A stretch of 64,000 nucleotides of DNA from Octadecabacter temperatus (GCF_001187845.1 NZ_CP012160.1:806001-870000), one strand, 5' to 3'. Positions 16,839-26,173 are shown, counted from the stretch's first letter. Notes: a model not told the origin generated them from the letters alone. Translations and numbers: made by a program.

Positions 16839-18226
16839 GCGGCGGACAAGCTGACCTTGTTACGGCCGCCGTTCTTGGCAGCATAAAGTGCGACATCTGC
16901 TGCATTTACCAATTCCCCGTGGTTTTCGACAACCTCACCGGTGTCGTTCCCGTCGCTAAGGTAAACGCCAACTGACATTGTCACGCGCACCTCTTGGCGG
17001 TCGGGGCCAACGAAAAACGGTGTTCCACCGATCAGTTGGCACAGGCGTTCTGCGGCTTTCTTGGCATGGATGACATCACTGTTTGGGATCGCGACAAGAA
17101 ACTCTTCACCGCCGATCCGCGCAAGCAGGTCAACGGCGCGTAGGTTTCCCTGCAAACGCTGCGCCGTTTGACGCAAAATTTCATCCCCTGCTGAGTGGCC
17201 ATAGGTGTCATTCACCGACTTAAAGTGGTCGAGGTCGAGCGCCATGATCGCAAACTGGCGCCCATTCTTGCGGCTTTCGGCGGACAGTCGCGACAAATGC
17301 GGCATAGCATAGCGGCGATTGAACAACCCTGTCAGCGGGTCCGTAATGGCGGCTTCTAGGCCGGATTCAACGGTGCGGCGTAGGGCGTCAGCTTCGTGTT
17401 TCGCTTGGATCAAAACAGCGCAACGATGCCGGATTTCATCGGCATCGACGGTAGAATAAACGATATCACTGGCCCCAAGGTCCAATGCCATAGCTGCGGC
17501 GTGACGCGCATCGGCGGGCAGTAATGCCATAATCCCAGCGTGCCGCGTAGCAGATCGGCTTCGAAGCTCGGATAAGATGCGATAGAGGACCTTGTCATCG
17601 GAAAGTCCGGCGCGGAAATCGAGCAGAAAAAGGTCGACGGGATATTGCCGGAGCGTCCCGCGCGTGATGCTTTCGGTTGCAGATGCAGTGATTTGCACGT
17701 TTTCTAAGGTCTTTGCCAAGTATCCAAGATCCGGCGCTAACGTGTCACCGTGTGAGGCGACGATCATCTGTGTCGGCGCTGTAAATTCACTGTACGCTTC
17801 GGCGAAACCAAGGGCCGTGCGGGTCCCTTCACGCATGCGAAGTTCTTGGCGGGCATCACGGCCGCGCAACAAGCTTCTGATACGGGCTTGCATAATGTGG
17901 TCATCAAAGGGTTTCGATAGCACGTCGTCTGCGCCTGCTTCGAGTGCTGCGACGCGGTCATGCGGAGTTGCGAACCCGCCTGTTGCGATGATGGGAATAA
18001 GGCTTGCGTGCTCATCGGCCTTAAGTGCAGCGCAAAATGCATGAACCGACTTTGCACCAATAGCTGTGTCCAGCAGAATGAGATCCGGTAGGGACGCGTC
18101 GATTTCGGCCTTCGCTTCAGCGAGCGTTTCGCAAAGCCGCACGCGATATTGCGCGCTCAGAAGTTTGACCTTCAGAACAATCCGGTTTGTCGCGACGGCG
18201 TCTATGATAAGAATTTCACCAGCCAT
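16835..18226 (-). CDS. PleD-like response regulator diguanylate cyclase
   Basis: 463 aa, REC-REC-GGDEF order as in Caulobacter PleD. REC1 has the phospho-acceptor D53 (LILLD), the switch Thr in ATGG (82) and K105 in LSKPF, but the usual second acidic residue after ILIID is Ala. REC2 (about 150-275) keeps LFLLDF but is otherwise divergent. The GGDEF domain has GGEEF at 372-376 and an RxxD product-inhibition site at 363-366. It makes c-di-GMP when phosphorylated or dimerised. The start at MAGEILIIDA was chosen because conservation begins there; 264 upstream in-frame bases were dropped. DUF3572 is divergent from it. Confidence 0.92.
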   Translation of the reverse strand: MAGEILIIDAVATNRIVLKVKLLSAQYRVRLCETLAEAKAEIDASLPDLILLDTAIGAKSVHAFCAALKADEHASLIPIIATGGFATPHDRVAALEAGADDVLSKPFDDHIMQARIRSLLRGRDARQELRMREGTRTALGFAEAYSEFTAPTQMIVASHGDTLAPDLGYLAKTLENVQITASATESITRGTLRQYPVDLFLLDFRAGLSDDKVLYRILSELRSRSATRHAGIMALLPADARHAAAMALDLGASDIVYSTVDADEIRHRCAVLIQAKHEADALRRTVESGLEAAITDPLTGLFNRRYAMPHLSRLSAESRKNGRQFAIMALDLDHFKSVNDTYGHSAGDEILRQTAQRLQGNLRAVDLLARIGGEEFLVAIPNSDVIHAKKAAERLCQLIGGTPFFVGPDRQEVRVTMSVGVYLSDGNDTGEVVENHGELVNAADVALYAAKNGGRNKVSLSAA

Positions 18227-18320
18227 TCTTGTTTCCTTCAGAGCTTTACCCCAGTCTCCTCGCAAATAGATTTGGCCTTGAATGGTTAAGAAACTCTTTC
18301 TGTATTGGTAAATATCCTGA

Positions 18321-18599
18321 ATGACTCCTGAACGCGCAGAACATATTGCCATTTCAGCCCTTGCGTGGCTGGCCGGAAATGATGAGCTTTTGCCTTTATT
18401 TCTTGGCTCATCCGGTGCCGCGGCAGAGGATATTCGTGCACAGGCGGAAAACCCCGCTTTCCTGGGTTCGGTGTTGGAATTCCTAACCATGGATGACGCT
18501 TGGGTGGTCGCATTTTGTGATGTGAACGCCCTAAAGTATGAAGAACCACTAATGGCGCGTTATGCTTTACCAGGCGCGCAGGTGGTACATTGGACATGA
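18321..18599 (+). CDS. DUF3572 protein
   Basis: 92 aa, all-helical, soluble. It reads MTPERAEHIAISALAWLAGNDELLPLFLGSSG and ends FLTMDDAWVVAFCDVNAL, the pattern of DUF3572, a small alphaproteobacterial family of unknown function often next to pleD-type genes, as here. Its stop overlaps the start of the HAD phosphatase (ATGA). The upstream 94 bases contain the divergent promoter region shared with the cyclase. Confidence 0.85.
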   Translation: MTPERAEHIAISALAWLAGNDELLPLFLGSSGAAAEDIRAQAENPAFLGSVLEFLTMDDAWVVAFCDVNALKYEEPLMARYALPGAQVVHWT

Positions 18600-19294
18600 C
18601 CGTGCAGCAGATCAAAGGCGTAGTTTTCGACAAAGACGGGACCCTGTTTGATTTCAACGCAACTTGGGGCGCATGGGCGCGGGACGTGTTCGTGGCAGAA
18701 ACCAAGGCCGAACCGTCGCGTCTTGTGGAACTTGCGGATGCGCTTGGGTACGATCTTGATGCTGGACTGTTTCGCCCGGGAAGCCTTGTGATCGCGAGTA
18801 CTGTTAGTGAGATCGCACAAGCGGCATTGCCTTTTGTTCCAGAAACTTCAGTTGATGCGCTGGTCGATCGCTTTAACGCGGCAGCAATTCTTGCGCCGCA
18901 GGTTGAAACAACGGCGCTGGTGCCGTTTTTGACGTCGCTTAAAGACGCGGGATTAAAATTGGGGGTAGCCACGAATGATGGCGAAGCGCCCGCCCGTGCG
19001 CATTTGGCAGCGGCACAAACCGAAGCGCTATTCGACTTCATAGTAGGGTCTGATTCCGGATTTGGCGGAAAGCCCGCAGCAGGGCAACTGCATGGGTTTT
19101 GTGAGGCGACGGGTCTTGCGGCGCACACCTGCGCAATGGTCGGCGACAGCACCCATGATCTACACGCGGGGCGCGCGGCGGGCATGGCGACTGTTGCGGT
19201 TTTGACAGGTGTAGCAGGGCGTGAAGAGCTCGCGCCGCATGCCGACGTTGTCCTGAATTCAATTGCTGAGCTGCCAGAGTGGCTGGGAATCTAG
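18596..19294 (+). CDS. HAD-family phosphatase, phosphoglycolate-phosphatase-like
   Basis: 232 aa. HAD motif I is VVFDKDGTLFDF (nucleophile DxDGT), motif II lies around VATNDGEAPA, the Lys of motif III is GGKPA and motif IV is MVGDSTHDLHAGRAAGM. A C1 helical cap (about 20-85) makes it phosphoglycolate-phosphatase/Gph-like. The ATG at 18596 overlaps the DUF3572 stop; a TTG two codons earlier is also possible. The substrate is not established; 2-phosphoglycolate is a guess from family resemblance. Confidence 0.85.
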   Translation: MTVQQIKGVVFDKDGTLFDFNATWGAWARDVFVAETKAEPSRLVELADALGYDLDAGLFRPGSLVIASTVSEIAQAALPFVPETSVDALVDRFNAAAILAPQVETTALVPFLTSLKDAGLKLGVATNDGEAPARAHLAAAQTEALFDFIVGSDSGFGGKPAAGQLHGFCEATGLAAHTCAMVGDSTHDLHAGRAAGMATVAVLTGVAGREELAPHADVVLNSIAELPEWLGI

Positions 19295-19393
19295 CACGCG
19301 GCAAAGTTTGGTTCGCGACAAGATGTGTCGCAAAAGGCAAAACGAAGGGGAGGTAGCGTGTCAGTCTGAAGAGGACCAACAAAGGATATTCCG

Positions 19394-20956
19394 ATGTCTG
19401 ATGCCGCCCAGCCCCGCCGTCGCCGTTCCGGTGGACGCGCAGCCAATACTGCGAAACGCCAAACCACCGACATAAACCAAATGCCTTGGCGCATTCCTGT
19501 GAACACGGACCGCCCAACTGAGCCCCTTGATGGGGATGGTGTGCAGGCTGTTCATGACGGCGCGATGCGCATTCTTGAAGAAATCGGTATCGAGTTTCTG
19601 AACCAAGAAGCGATTGCACTGTTCAAGCAGGCGGGCTGCAAGGTCGATGGCACCAACGTCAAAATGGGCCGTGATTGGGTCATGGAGATGATTGGTCAGG
19701 CGCCGGAACAATTTGACATCACGCCGCGCAATCCGGATCGCAAAATTACGGTGGGGGGTGGGCATATCTTGTTTGGCAATGTGTCCTCTCCGCCGAATTA
19801 TTTCGACATGGAAATCGGCAAGAAGGTCAGCGGCAACCGCAAGCAATGTGCGGATCTGTTGCGACTGACACAGCACTTTAATTGCATCCATTTTGCGGGC
19901 GGCTATCCGGTGGAACCCGTCGATGTGCATGCATCCGTGCGTCATCTGGATGTGGTGTTTGATAAGATGACGATCAGCGACAAGGTTGCCCATGCGTATA
20001 GTTTGGGGAAAGAACGGGTCGAAGACGTCATGAATATGATCCAGATTTCGGGCGGCTGGACGGATGAAGAATTCGAAGCCTCACCCAAGATGTACACCAA
20101 CATCAACTCTACCTCACCGCTAAAGCATGACGTGCCGATGATTGACGGATGTTTGCGTTGCGTGCGGCGCGGGCAGGCAGTGGTTGTCACACCGTTTACG
20201 TTGGCAGGGGCGATGGCGCCTGTGACCATGTCGGGCGCTGTGGCGTTGTCAGTTGCCGAGGCGCTGTCGGCGATTGCGTTGTTCCAATACGTGCGCCCCG
20301 GCACGCCATGTGTGATCGGAACGTTTACATCGAACGTTGATATGAAATCGGGTGCGCCTGCGTTTGGCACCCCAGAATACATGCGCGCAACGCAGATGAC
20401 GGGGCAGATGGCGCGGTTTTACGGGTTGCCACTGCGTTCAAGTGGGTCTTGTGCCGCCAATGTCCCTGATGGGCAAGCCATGTGGGAGACCACCAACGCG
20501 CTTTGGGCATCCGTGCAGTCGGGGACCAATATGGTTTACCACGCGGCAGGTTGGTTAGAGGGCGGGCTAATTGCGTCCCCCGAAAAGTTCGTGATGGATT
20601 GCGAAGTCTTGCAGATGATCCAGCGATATATGGAACCGGCGGTCACAGCGACTGCGCCCGAAGACATTGCGTTTGATGCAATCAAAGAGGTTGGATCAAA
20701 CGGACACTTCTTTGGCATCCAACACACGCAAGATCGCTATGAGAACGCGTTTTACTCGCCGTTTGCATCTGACTGGCGCAACTTCGAGGCTTGGGAAGTT
20801 GCGGGGGCGGAGTGGACGGCGCAGCGTGCGCACCGGATATTCAAAGAAATCATTCACAATTTTGAAGAACCACCGATGGATGCGGGTATTCGCAGCGAGT
20901 TGGATGATTTCGTTGCGCGGCGGAAATCTGAGGGCGGCGCGCCGACGGATTTTTAA
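19394..20956 (+). CDS. MttB-family trimethylamine/quaternary-amine methyltransferase, non-pyrrolysine
   Basis: 520 aa. A basic N-terminal tail (RRRRSGGRAANTAKR) is followed by the MttB TIM barrel, recognised from ILEEIGIEFLNQEAIALFKQAG, FGNVSSPPNYFDMEIG, TPFTLAGAMAPVTM and NMVYHAAGWLEGGL. The gene is one continuous frame: no in-frame amber codon where pyrrolysine sits in methanogen MttB. It therefore belongs to the large non-Pyl branch, whose studied members demethylate glycine betaine, proline betaine or carnitine-type substrates to a corrinoid protein. No corrinoid protein or reductive activase is in this window. A carnitine or betaine link with 5-10 kb is conceivable. Confidence 0.85.
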   Translation: MSDAAQPRRRRSGGRAANTAKRQTTDINQMPWRIPVNTDRPTEPLDGDGVQAVHDGAMRILEEIGIEFLNQEAIALFKQAGCKVDGTNVKMGRDWVMEMIGQAPEQFDITPRNPDRKITVGGGHILFGNVSSPPNYFDMEIGKKVSGNRKQCADLLRLTQHFNCIHFAGGYPVEPVDVHASVRHLDVVFDKMTISDKVAHAYSLGKERVEDVMNMIQISGGWTDEEFEASPKMYTNINSTSPLKHDVPMIDGCLRCVRRGQAVVVTPFTLAGAMAPVTMSGAVALSVAEALSAIALFQYVRPGTPCVIGTFTSNVDMKSGAPAFGTPEYMRATQMTGQMARFYGLPLRSSGSCAANVPDGQAMWETTNALWASVQSGTNMVYHAAGWLEGGLIASPEKFVMDCEVLQMIQRYMEPAVTATAPEDIAFDAIKEVGSNGHFFGIQHTQDRYENAFYSPFASDWRNFEAWEVAGAEWTAQRAHRIFKEIIHNFEEPPMDAGIRSELDDFVARRKSEGGAPTDF

Positions 20957-20963
20957 GCGCTGT

Positions 20964-20990
20964 CCCTAGGAATATTTATAAAACAAAGAC
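20964..20990 (-). repeat. Dispersed Roseobacter-type intergenic repeat, copy a (reduced)
   Basis: CCTAGGAATATTTATAAAACAAAGAC-like sequence just after the mttB-like stop, reverse complement of the consensus around CTTTGTCTCAAAAATATC. Five clear copies (a-e) and one weak copy occur in intergenic gaps of this window. Confidence 0.55.
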
Positions 20991-21029
20991 AATGGGGTAG
21001 GGTGCTCCAGCGGATGATCTGGAGCACCT

Positions 21030-22142
21030 ATGTCGATTGAGTTACGCGAGCGGGATTTTGAAGCGTTTTTTGAGGCGCCGTTCAAAGTTTATGGGCGCGA
21101 TAGCCCGTTTGTTTCGCCCCTAAAGGGTGATTTGAAGCGGTTCTTGTCGGATCGAAACCCACTGGTGTCCGGTGCGGGTGCAGGCGCGTTGACTTATTTT
21201 ACCACGCATCGGGATGGGGCTGTTGTTGGGCGAATAACGGCGCATGAACATGGCGCCTCGAACCGGTTGCACGGGGTTAAGCGCGGATATTTCGGTTATT
21301 TTGATTGCGGCGATGATGTTGAGGCGGCGGCTGCGCTTCTTGGGGCAGCTGAGGCGTGGTGCCGTGCGCGCGGGTTAACCGAGATCGCGGGAAACTTTAA
21401 CCTGACGGCGATGCAGCAGATTGGCATTGTGACGGAGGGATTTGAACATGCGCCATACCTTGATCAGACGTGGTCGCCGCCGCACATCGCGCGATTGCTA
21501 GCCGAGAACGGATATGAACCGAGTTTCCCGATGGCCACGATGGAGGTGCGCAACCTGCAAGATGCGCCTGATATGGGCATTGGGCCGAAACAGCAGGCGG
21601 TGCTGGATAATCGCGACTTTACCTTTGCGCCGATCAATCGACGGACCATCACGCAGCGCATCGAAGAGGCGCGGCTGATTTTGAATGCATCTTTCGCTGA
21701 CAATCCGATGTTCGTTCCGGTGAGTGCCGAGGAGTTCAATTTTCAAGCCAAAGATATGAAATGGGTGATGGACAAGCGCATCTCGGCAGTGCTGCATCAT
21801 AAGGGCAAACCTGCTGGCTGCATCATTTGTGTGCCCGATTTGAACCCGTTTTTACGGCGTATCCGCTCGCGCTTTGGGCTGTCGACGCCATGGCATTTCT
21901 TGCGGCATCGGATGACCAACACCCGTGCGATTGTGATTTTTGCGGGCATCATGCCCGAGCTTCAGGGGCAGGGGATTAACCCTGTTATCCTGCGACATGT
22001 GATGATGAATGCGAAGGCAGCGGGATATACTGAGGTGGGCAATACGTGGATCGCAGACGTGAACCCGATGAGCCTTGCCCAAGCAGAGAAAGCGGGCAGT
22101 AGCCGTATGCACCGGCTACATATTTTCGGGAAAACGCTTTAA
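21030..22142 (+). CDS. YghO-like GNAT-superfamily protein
   Basis: 370 aa soluble protein. The C-terminal part has a GNAT-like core (AIVIFAGIMPELQGQGINPVILRHVM, an R/Q-x-x-G-x-G/A type acetyl-CoA motif, then EVGNTWIADVNPMSLAQAEKAG). The N-terminal half (YGRDSPFVSPLKGDLKRFL and AGNFNLTAMQQIGIVTEGF) resembles E. coli YghO and related uncharacterised proteins. No substrate is known. It sits 73 bases after the mttB-like gene with the dispersed repeat between, and ends 9 bases before the convergent dtd. Confidence 0.72.
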   Translation: MSIELRERDFEAFFEAPFKVYGRDSPFVSPLKGDLKRFLSDRNPLVSGAGAGALTYFTTHRDGAVVGRITAHEHGASNRLHGVKRGYFGYFDCGDDVEAAAALLGAAEAWCRARGLTEIAGNFNLTAMQQIGIVTEGFEHAPYLDQTWSPPHIARLLAENGYEPSFPMATMEVRNLQDAPDMGIGPKQQAVLDNRDFTFAPINRRTITQRIEEARLILNASFADNPMFVPVSAEEFNFQAKDMKWVMDKRISAVLHHKGKPAGCIICVPDLNPFLRRIRSRFGLSTPWHFLRHRMTNTRAIVIFAGIMPELQGQGINPVILRHVMMNAKAAGYTEVGNTWIADVNPMSLAQAEKAGSSRMHRLHIFGKTL

Positions 22143-22151
22143 TCGGCGCGG

Positions 22152-22592
22152 TTAAGCGTCGGTATCCATCCAGATGGTCACTGGGCCGTCGTTAACCAAA
22201 GACACCGCCATATCCGCGCCGAATTGACCCGTTTGTGTTGGGATCAACGCGCCCATTTCAGCGGCAAAAGCCTCGTACAGGCGTTCACCGTCTTGCGGGG
22301 CGGCAGCTGCGGAAAAGCCAGGGCGGTTTCCACGAGACGTATCCGCAGCCAAGGTGAACTGGCTAACAACCAGTGCTTCGCCGCCAATATCAGCGACCGA
22401 GCGGTTCATCCGGCCCTCATTGTCTTTGAATATCCGAAGTTTGGAGATCTTGGCCGCGAGTTTGGCGGGCATATCATCGGTATCGCCCTGCATCGCGCAG
22501 ATCAGCACCAAAACACCCGCGCCGCATTCACCTACCAGCGCGCCGTCAACATTGACCTGTGCGGATTGAACCCGCTGGATCAGCGCCCTCAA
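22152..22592 (-). CDS. dtd: D-aminoacyl-tRNA deacylase Dtd
   Basis: 146 aa. Removes D-amino acids, and glycine from tRNA(Ala), by hydrolysis of mischarged tRNA. The two catalytic signatures are intact: [17 protein letters not shown] and the C-terminal NDGPVTI (the Gly-Pro motif). The gene starts with TTG at 22590-22592, overlapping the stop of the PfkB kinase (TTGA), so it is translationally coupled to it. The length is standard for the family. Confidence 0.95.
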   Translation of the reverse strand: MRALIQRVQSAQVNVDGALVGECGAGVLVLICAMQGDTDDMPAKLAAKISKLRIFKDNEGRMNRSVADIGGEALVVSQFTLAADTSRGNRPGFSAAAAPQDGERLYEAFAAEMGALIPTQTGQFGADMAVSLVNDGPVTIWMDTDA

Positions 22593-23503
22593 AGTCCGAG
22601 TTCTGCGGCTGTTGGCGGGTTTGCCCCCGCTCGCGACACGGTAACCGCCGCCACGCGCACGCCGAGATGTAGGGCCTCGCGGATTTCTTCTGCAGTCAGA
22701 TTTGCGATACGCGCTTTGCTAAGGCATCCCAAACGATCCAAACCCGCCAAGGTGCCAGAATTAAACGTGTCGCCAGCGCCGACCGTATCCACCACTTCGG
22801 CACGTTCAGACGGCACGAATACTTCGTGATTGGCGGTGTAGCCTGTCACGCCGTCGGCCCCTTGCGTGATGCAAACCAGTTTAGCGCCCTTGGCGACCAA
22901 GCCACGGGCCAGTTCCGCCAAATCGCCTTCGCCTTCCAGCCAATGCAGGTCTTCATCGCTGAGTTTGATGATATCTGCAGCGGCCATCATGCGATCGATC
23001 CGCTTGCGATAGGCCACGACGTCTTTGATGAAAGACGGGCGAATGTTGGGATCAATCATGGTGACACGGCGCGGAGATTCGCGCAGCATCAACGCTTCAT
23101 AGACGTCACCACATCCGTTGCCGACCAAGGAAATGCCACCAAAAAACAAAGCGTTAGCCTCTATTTCGGGTGCCGCTGCCAAGGTGCGCATGGCTGAGTT
23201 TTCATCGTAGAATGCGTAAGTTGCCTGACCGTCGACAAGTTTCACAAATGCCACCGTGCAGGGCGCAACCATGCGTGGGGATGGCGTGTGATCCACGTTG
23301 CTTGCGTCCAATGCGCCGCGCAGGATGTCACCAAGGAAATCCGCCGACATGCCGCAGAAAAACTGCGCGTCGACACCCAACCGTCCAAGGCCGATGGCAG
23401 TGTTGAAAACCGCGCCACCAGGGTAGGGTGCAAAGCAATCCTCTCCGTCGGTGCTTTCGCGCGGTAACATATCAATCAGGGCTTCGCCGCAGGCCAGAAT
23501 CAT
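22589..23503 (-). CDS. PfkB-family carbohydrate kinase, fructokinase-like
   Basis: 304 aa. It opens [17 protein letters not shown] and has the PfkB substrate-site [15 protein letters not shown] and the C-terminal anion-hole/catalytic [12 protein letters not shown]. The overall layout matches fructokinases and similar sugar kinases; the exact sugar is not certain. It is upstream of and coupled to dtd. A 30-base gap separates it from the zinc-ribbon gene, which reads in the same direction, so it could be the distal part of the TelA cluster transcript. Confidence 0.85.
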   Translation of the reverse strand: MILACGEALIDMLPRESTDGEDCFAPYPGGAVFNTAIGLGRLGVDAQFFCGMSADFLGDILRGALDASNVDHTPSPRMVAPCTVAFVKLVDGQATYAFYDENSAMRTLAAAPEIEANALFFGGISLVGNGCGDVYEALMLRESPRRVTMIDPNIRPSFIKDVVAYRKRIDRMMAAADIIKLSDEDLHWLEGEGDLAELARGLVAKGAKLVCITQGADGVTGYTANHEVFVPSERAEVVDTVGAGDTFNSGTLAGLDRLGCLSKARIANLTAEEIREALHLGVRVAAVTVSRAGANPPTAAELGL

Positions 23504-23533
23504 AACGTATCCTTTCGTTTGGCCGTGCTTCTA

Positions 23534-24643
23534 TCACTGACTGTTAGCGATAACAAACCCGATGCACCCAGCGATAATCAAACCAATAAAGATGGCAAAT
23601 GCGATCTTTATGGCTGAGAATGGGCGCTCTCCTTGAACACGGCCCGTACGCCCGTTCACGACAAAACGGTACGTGCGGCCGCGATACTTATACGCGGCCA
23701 TCCAAACGGGTAGGAGCACGTGTTTGAACGTCAGTGTGCCGATCTTGGTATCCACGTTTGAGACCTGCTGTGCATCGCCACCGATGTCGAATTTCACATC
23801 ACGGTGGATGACACGATCCATATACTGGCGGGCATCTTTGAAGGCTTCTTCAAGCTCGATTGTGTACCCTTCGGCGCGGAAACCAGCGAGATATTCAGGC
23901 TGGTAAGGTTCCATCGCGGACAGGTCCCACGGTTCCAGTGCTTCGGTGTATTTCTTGGGAAGGGATTTGGACCCTAACACCAGCACGTCATCAAAAAACC
24001 GCGCTACACGGCCTGAAACGTGGCGCCAACGCGTCTTTCGCACACGAACCTGTTCACGTTTGCCGTTGCGGGTGACGGTTTTGGTTTCGTAGTAATGGGT
24101 TCCGCGCTGGCCTGAGTATTTGGACTTGGTATCAGCATCGAACGTCCAATAGGGGACGTAGATACCCGACAACGTGCGCCCCTTTCGCGCGTATTCCTTA
24201 AGGCCGTTCGGAGCGAACCAAAGGCTGCCAAGCCAGTTGGTCATTTTCAGGCGTGCGGCACGTTCATCTAACGCGAAGGGCAACAGTCCTTTGGGTTTGA
24301 TGTGTCGATGCAGCCCTGTGTCGGTGACCACTGGCGTTGCGCAAAACGGGCATTCGGCGGAATGCACGCTTTCGTCAAACTCGGTCTGCGCGCCACAGTT
24401 GGGGCAGGACACAACGCGCGTTTCTTCGATCTCGGATTCTGGCATGTCGCCCGAGACGGCATTTCGAAAGTCAAGTTCTTGCAACGAGCCACCGCGCCAT
24501 AGCCCATCGCCAATCGCGTGGGTGTTGCCGCAATGATCGCAGATCAACTGGTTCTCACCCGGATCAAACCGCAGGTCGGCCCCGCATTGATCACAAGGAA
24601 AGCGGTGCTCATCGGCGGGGGCTATCTGCTCAAGATTCTCCAT
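23534..24643 (-). CDS. Zinc-ribbon membrane protein (TFIIB-type ribbon), YdjG-like
   Basis: 369 aa. Two zinc ribbons: Cys17/20 with Cys35/38, and Cys80/83 with Cys98/101. The remaining domain (100-330) is beta-rich and basic, containing the YVPYWTFDADTKSKYSGQRG segment, and ends in one C-terminal membrane helix (FAIFIGLIIAGCIGFVIA). Bacillus YdjG, next to an SPFH protein (YdjI) and PspA, has a comparable ribbon-plus-membrane design. Here it is the last gene of a cluster with SPFH, DUF2927, TelA and XpaC genes. Function unknown; a scaffold of a membrane stress complex is inferred. Confidence 0.8.
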   Translation of the reverse strand: MENLEQIAPADEHRFPCDQCGADLRFDPGENQLICDHCGNTHAIGDGLWRGGSLQELDFRNAVSGDMPESEIEETRVVSCPNCGAQTEFDESVHSAECPFCATPVVTDTGLHRHIKPKGLLPFALDERAARLKMTNWLGSLWFAPNGLKEYARKGRTLSGIYVPYWTFDADTKSKYSGQRGTHYYETKTVTRNGKREQVRVRKTRWRHVSGRVARFFDDVLVLGSKSLPKKYTEALEPWDLSAMEPYQPEYLAGFRAEGYTIELEEAFKDARQYMDRVIHRDVKFDIGGDAQQVSNVDTKIGTLTFKHVLLPVWMAAYKYRGRTYRFVVNGRTGRVQGERPFSAIKIAFAIFIGLIIAGCIGFVIANSQ

Positions 24644-24719
24644 GAGCTAAAGATAGCCGTGAAACACCTGAGGCGCCATAATCCGCAACGCATTGTCACG
24701 TAGATTTATGAGGGGAATT

Positions 24720-25040
24720 TCAGACATTCTCGTTGAAACGGCTCAGCAGTAAAGGCATCAGCCCTTCGCGCCACGCTTTCGGGGACACCATCCCGTTCGA
24801 CATGCCACCGTTTTCGCGGCGCAGGGTCGTTACGCCAACAAAATCGTCACTTTCATCAAGGTGCTGCCCGACAATTTCGAAATAGTCCTGCGCCAGTTGT
24901 GCAGCGAATTGATCGGCTGTGTCAGGTAAACCGCGTAAGATCATGCGCTGCTTTATCGCGTCCCAAAGCAGTGGATCACCGCGCAGGCCCCAACGGGTCT
25001 GCACGGTGGAAAATATACGTTCTATGTCGCCTGAGGACAT
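24720..25040 (-). CDS. Hypothetical protein in TelA/SPFH cluster
   Basis: 106 aa, soluble, helical, no signal or membrane segment. It contains TRWGLRGDPLLWDAIKQRM and an acidic middle (HLDESDDFVGV). I recognise no family. Its ATG overlaps the stop of the SPFH gene by one base (TAATG), strongly implying co-translation, so it is likely a small partner of the SPFH/GYF protein. A 76-base gap follows before the zinc-ribbon gene. Confidence 0.72.
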   Translation of the reverse strand: MSSGDIERIFSTVQTRWGLRGDPLLWDAIKQRMILRGLPDTADQFAAQLAQDYFEIVGQHLDESDDFVGVTTLRRENGGMSNGMVSPKAWREGLMPLLLSRFNENV

Positions 25041-26137
25041 TAAGCGCCTGGGGGTGGTGGAGGCGACACAGTGAACAGTTTCGCCAGTTCGTCGACCTCA
25101 TCTGCGGTCTTCCAGCCGTCTTGCCCTTGGGTCCATACATGGGTTTCGCGGGTTAACGCACCTTCAGCCGCCATGCGTCCAAGCGCGGCTTTGGAAAAGG
25201 GGCCTTTGGTCTTGCCGTCGTCGGCGATGTGCCAGACGTTTTCGACGGGCGGTGGTGGGGGTGCAGCGGCGGCAGGTGCGGCTGATTGTGCCCACGGATT
25301 TGCCATCTGCTGCGCCATCGCCATGCCCATGCCTGCGCCCATACCAGCACCCATCGCGCCGGATGCTTCGCCACCCGACCGCAGCGCTTCTGCGGCGGCG
25401 TATTTCATATGCGCATCAAGATCACCCGTCAGGCCGCGGGATGTGCGTGTGTCTAAAGCAGCCTCGACTGCTGGTGGTAGGCTGATGTTTTCAATGTACA
25501 ATTCAGGAATGCTGAGACCGTAAGCCGCAACCGTTTCGGAAATTGCACCCGCGATCAGCTTGCCAAGGTCGGCGGTGTTTGCGGCCATATCCAGAACCGG
25601 AATACCGGACGCTGCGATCGTGCGGGTGAAGGCCTGAACGATGATGTTGCGGATCTGGTAGCTGATCTCGTCCATCGTGAATTCGCCGTCCGTGCCCACG
25701 ATTTCGCGCAGGAACGTGGCAGGGTCGGAGACCTTAACCGAATAAGTACCAAACGCGCGAATGCGGGTTGGGCCAAATTCAGGGTCGCGCAGCATGATCG
25801 GGTTTTTCGTACCCCACTTGAGGTCATTAAACCGCGTTGTGTTGACGTAATAGATTTCCGATTTGAACGGTGATTTGAACCCGTGATCCCAATGCTGCAA
25901 CGTCGTCATGATCGGCATGTTGTTGGTTTCAAGCATATAAAGGCCCGGCGTGAACACGTCCGCCAGCTGACCTTCATGAACGAATACAGCGGCTTGGCCT
26001 TCGCGGACCGTCAGCTTGGCACCGTACTTGATTTCATGGTCTTCACGTTCAAACCGCCACACCATCGTGTCGCGGGTGTCGTCTGTCCAATGAATGACGT
26101 CAATAAATTCGCCAGTGAGAAAATCGAGAATGCCCAT
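25040..26137 (-). CDS. SPFH-domain YdjI-like protein with C-terminal GYF_2 domain
   Basis: 365 aa. Residues 1-240 form the SPFH/'virion core protein' domain of the YdjI type (VREGQAAVFVHEGQLADVFTPGLYML, then FRFNDLKWGTKNPI-like and DEISYQIRNIIVQAFTRTIAASG). A Gly/Met/Ala-rich linker (MGAGMGAGMGMAMAQQM) and an eight-residue region rich in Pro follow. Then comes a GYF_2-like domain (W-x-I-x-D-x-K-x-x-GPFS and THVWTQGQDGWK). Other YdjI proteins carry a zinc ribbon at this position. It probably assembles as a membrane-associated ring or scaffold, as SPFH proteins do. The second gene from the 3' end is coupled to it. Confidence 0.85.
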   Translation of the reverse strand: MGILDFLTGEFIDVIHWTDDTRDTMVWRFEREDHEIKYGAKLTVREGQAAVFVHEGQLADVFTPGLYMLETNNMPIMTTLQHWDHGFKSPFKSEIYYVNTTRFNDLKWGTKNPIMLRDPEFGPTRIRAFGTYSVKVSDPATFLREIVGTDGEFTMDEISYQIRNIIVQAFTRTIAASGIPVLDMAANTADLGKLIAGAISETVAAYGLSIPELYIENISLPPAVEAALDTRTSRGLTGDLDAHMKYAAAEALRSGGEASGAMGAGMGAGMGMAMAQQMANPWAQSAAPAAAAPPPPPVENVWHIADDGKTKGPFSKAALGRMAAEGALTRETHVWTQGQDGWKTADEVDELAKLFTVSPPPPPGA

Positions 26138-26173
26138 GTTGGGTCTCCTTAGTCAGATGTGTTCAGTATTCGT

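Noticed and set aside
19394..20956. Pyrrolysine-containing MttB
   Set aside because: No in-frame TAG occurs and the frame is full length, so pyrrolysine is not needed.
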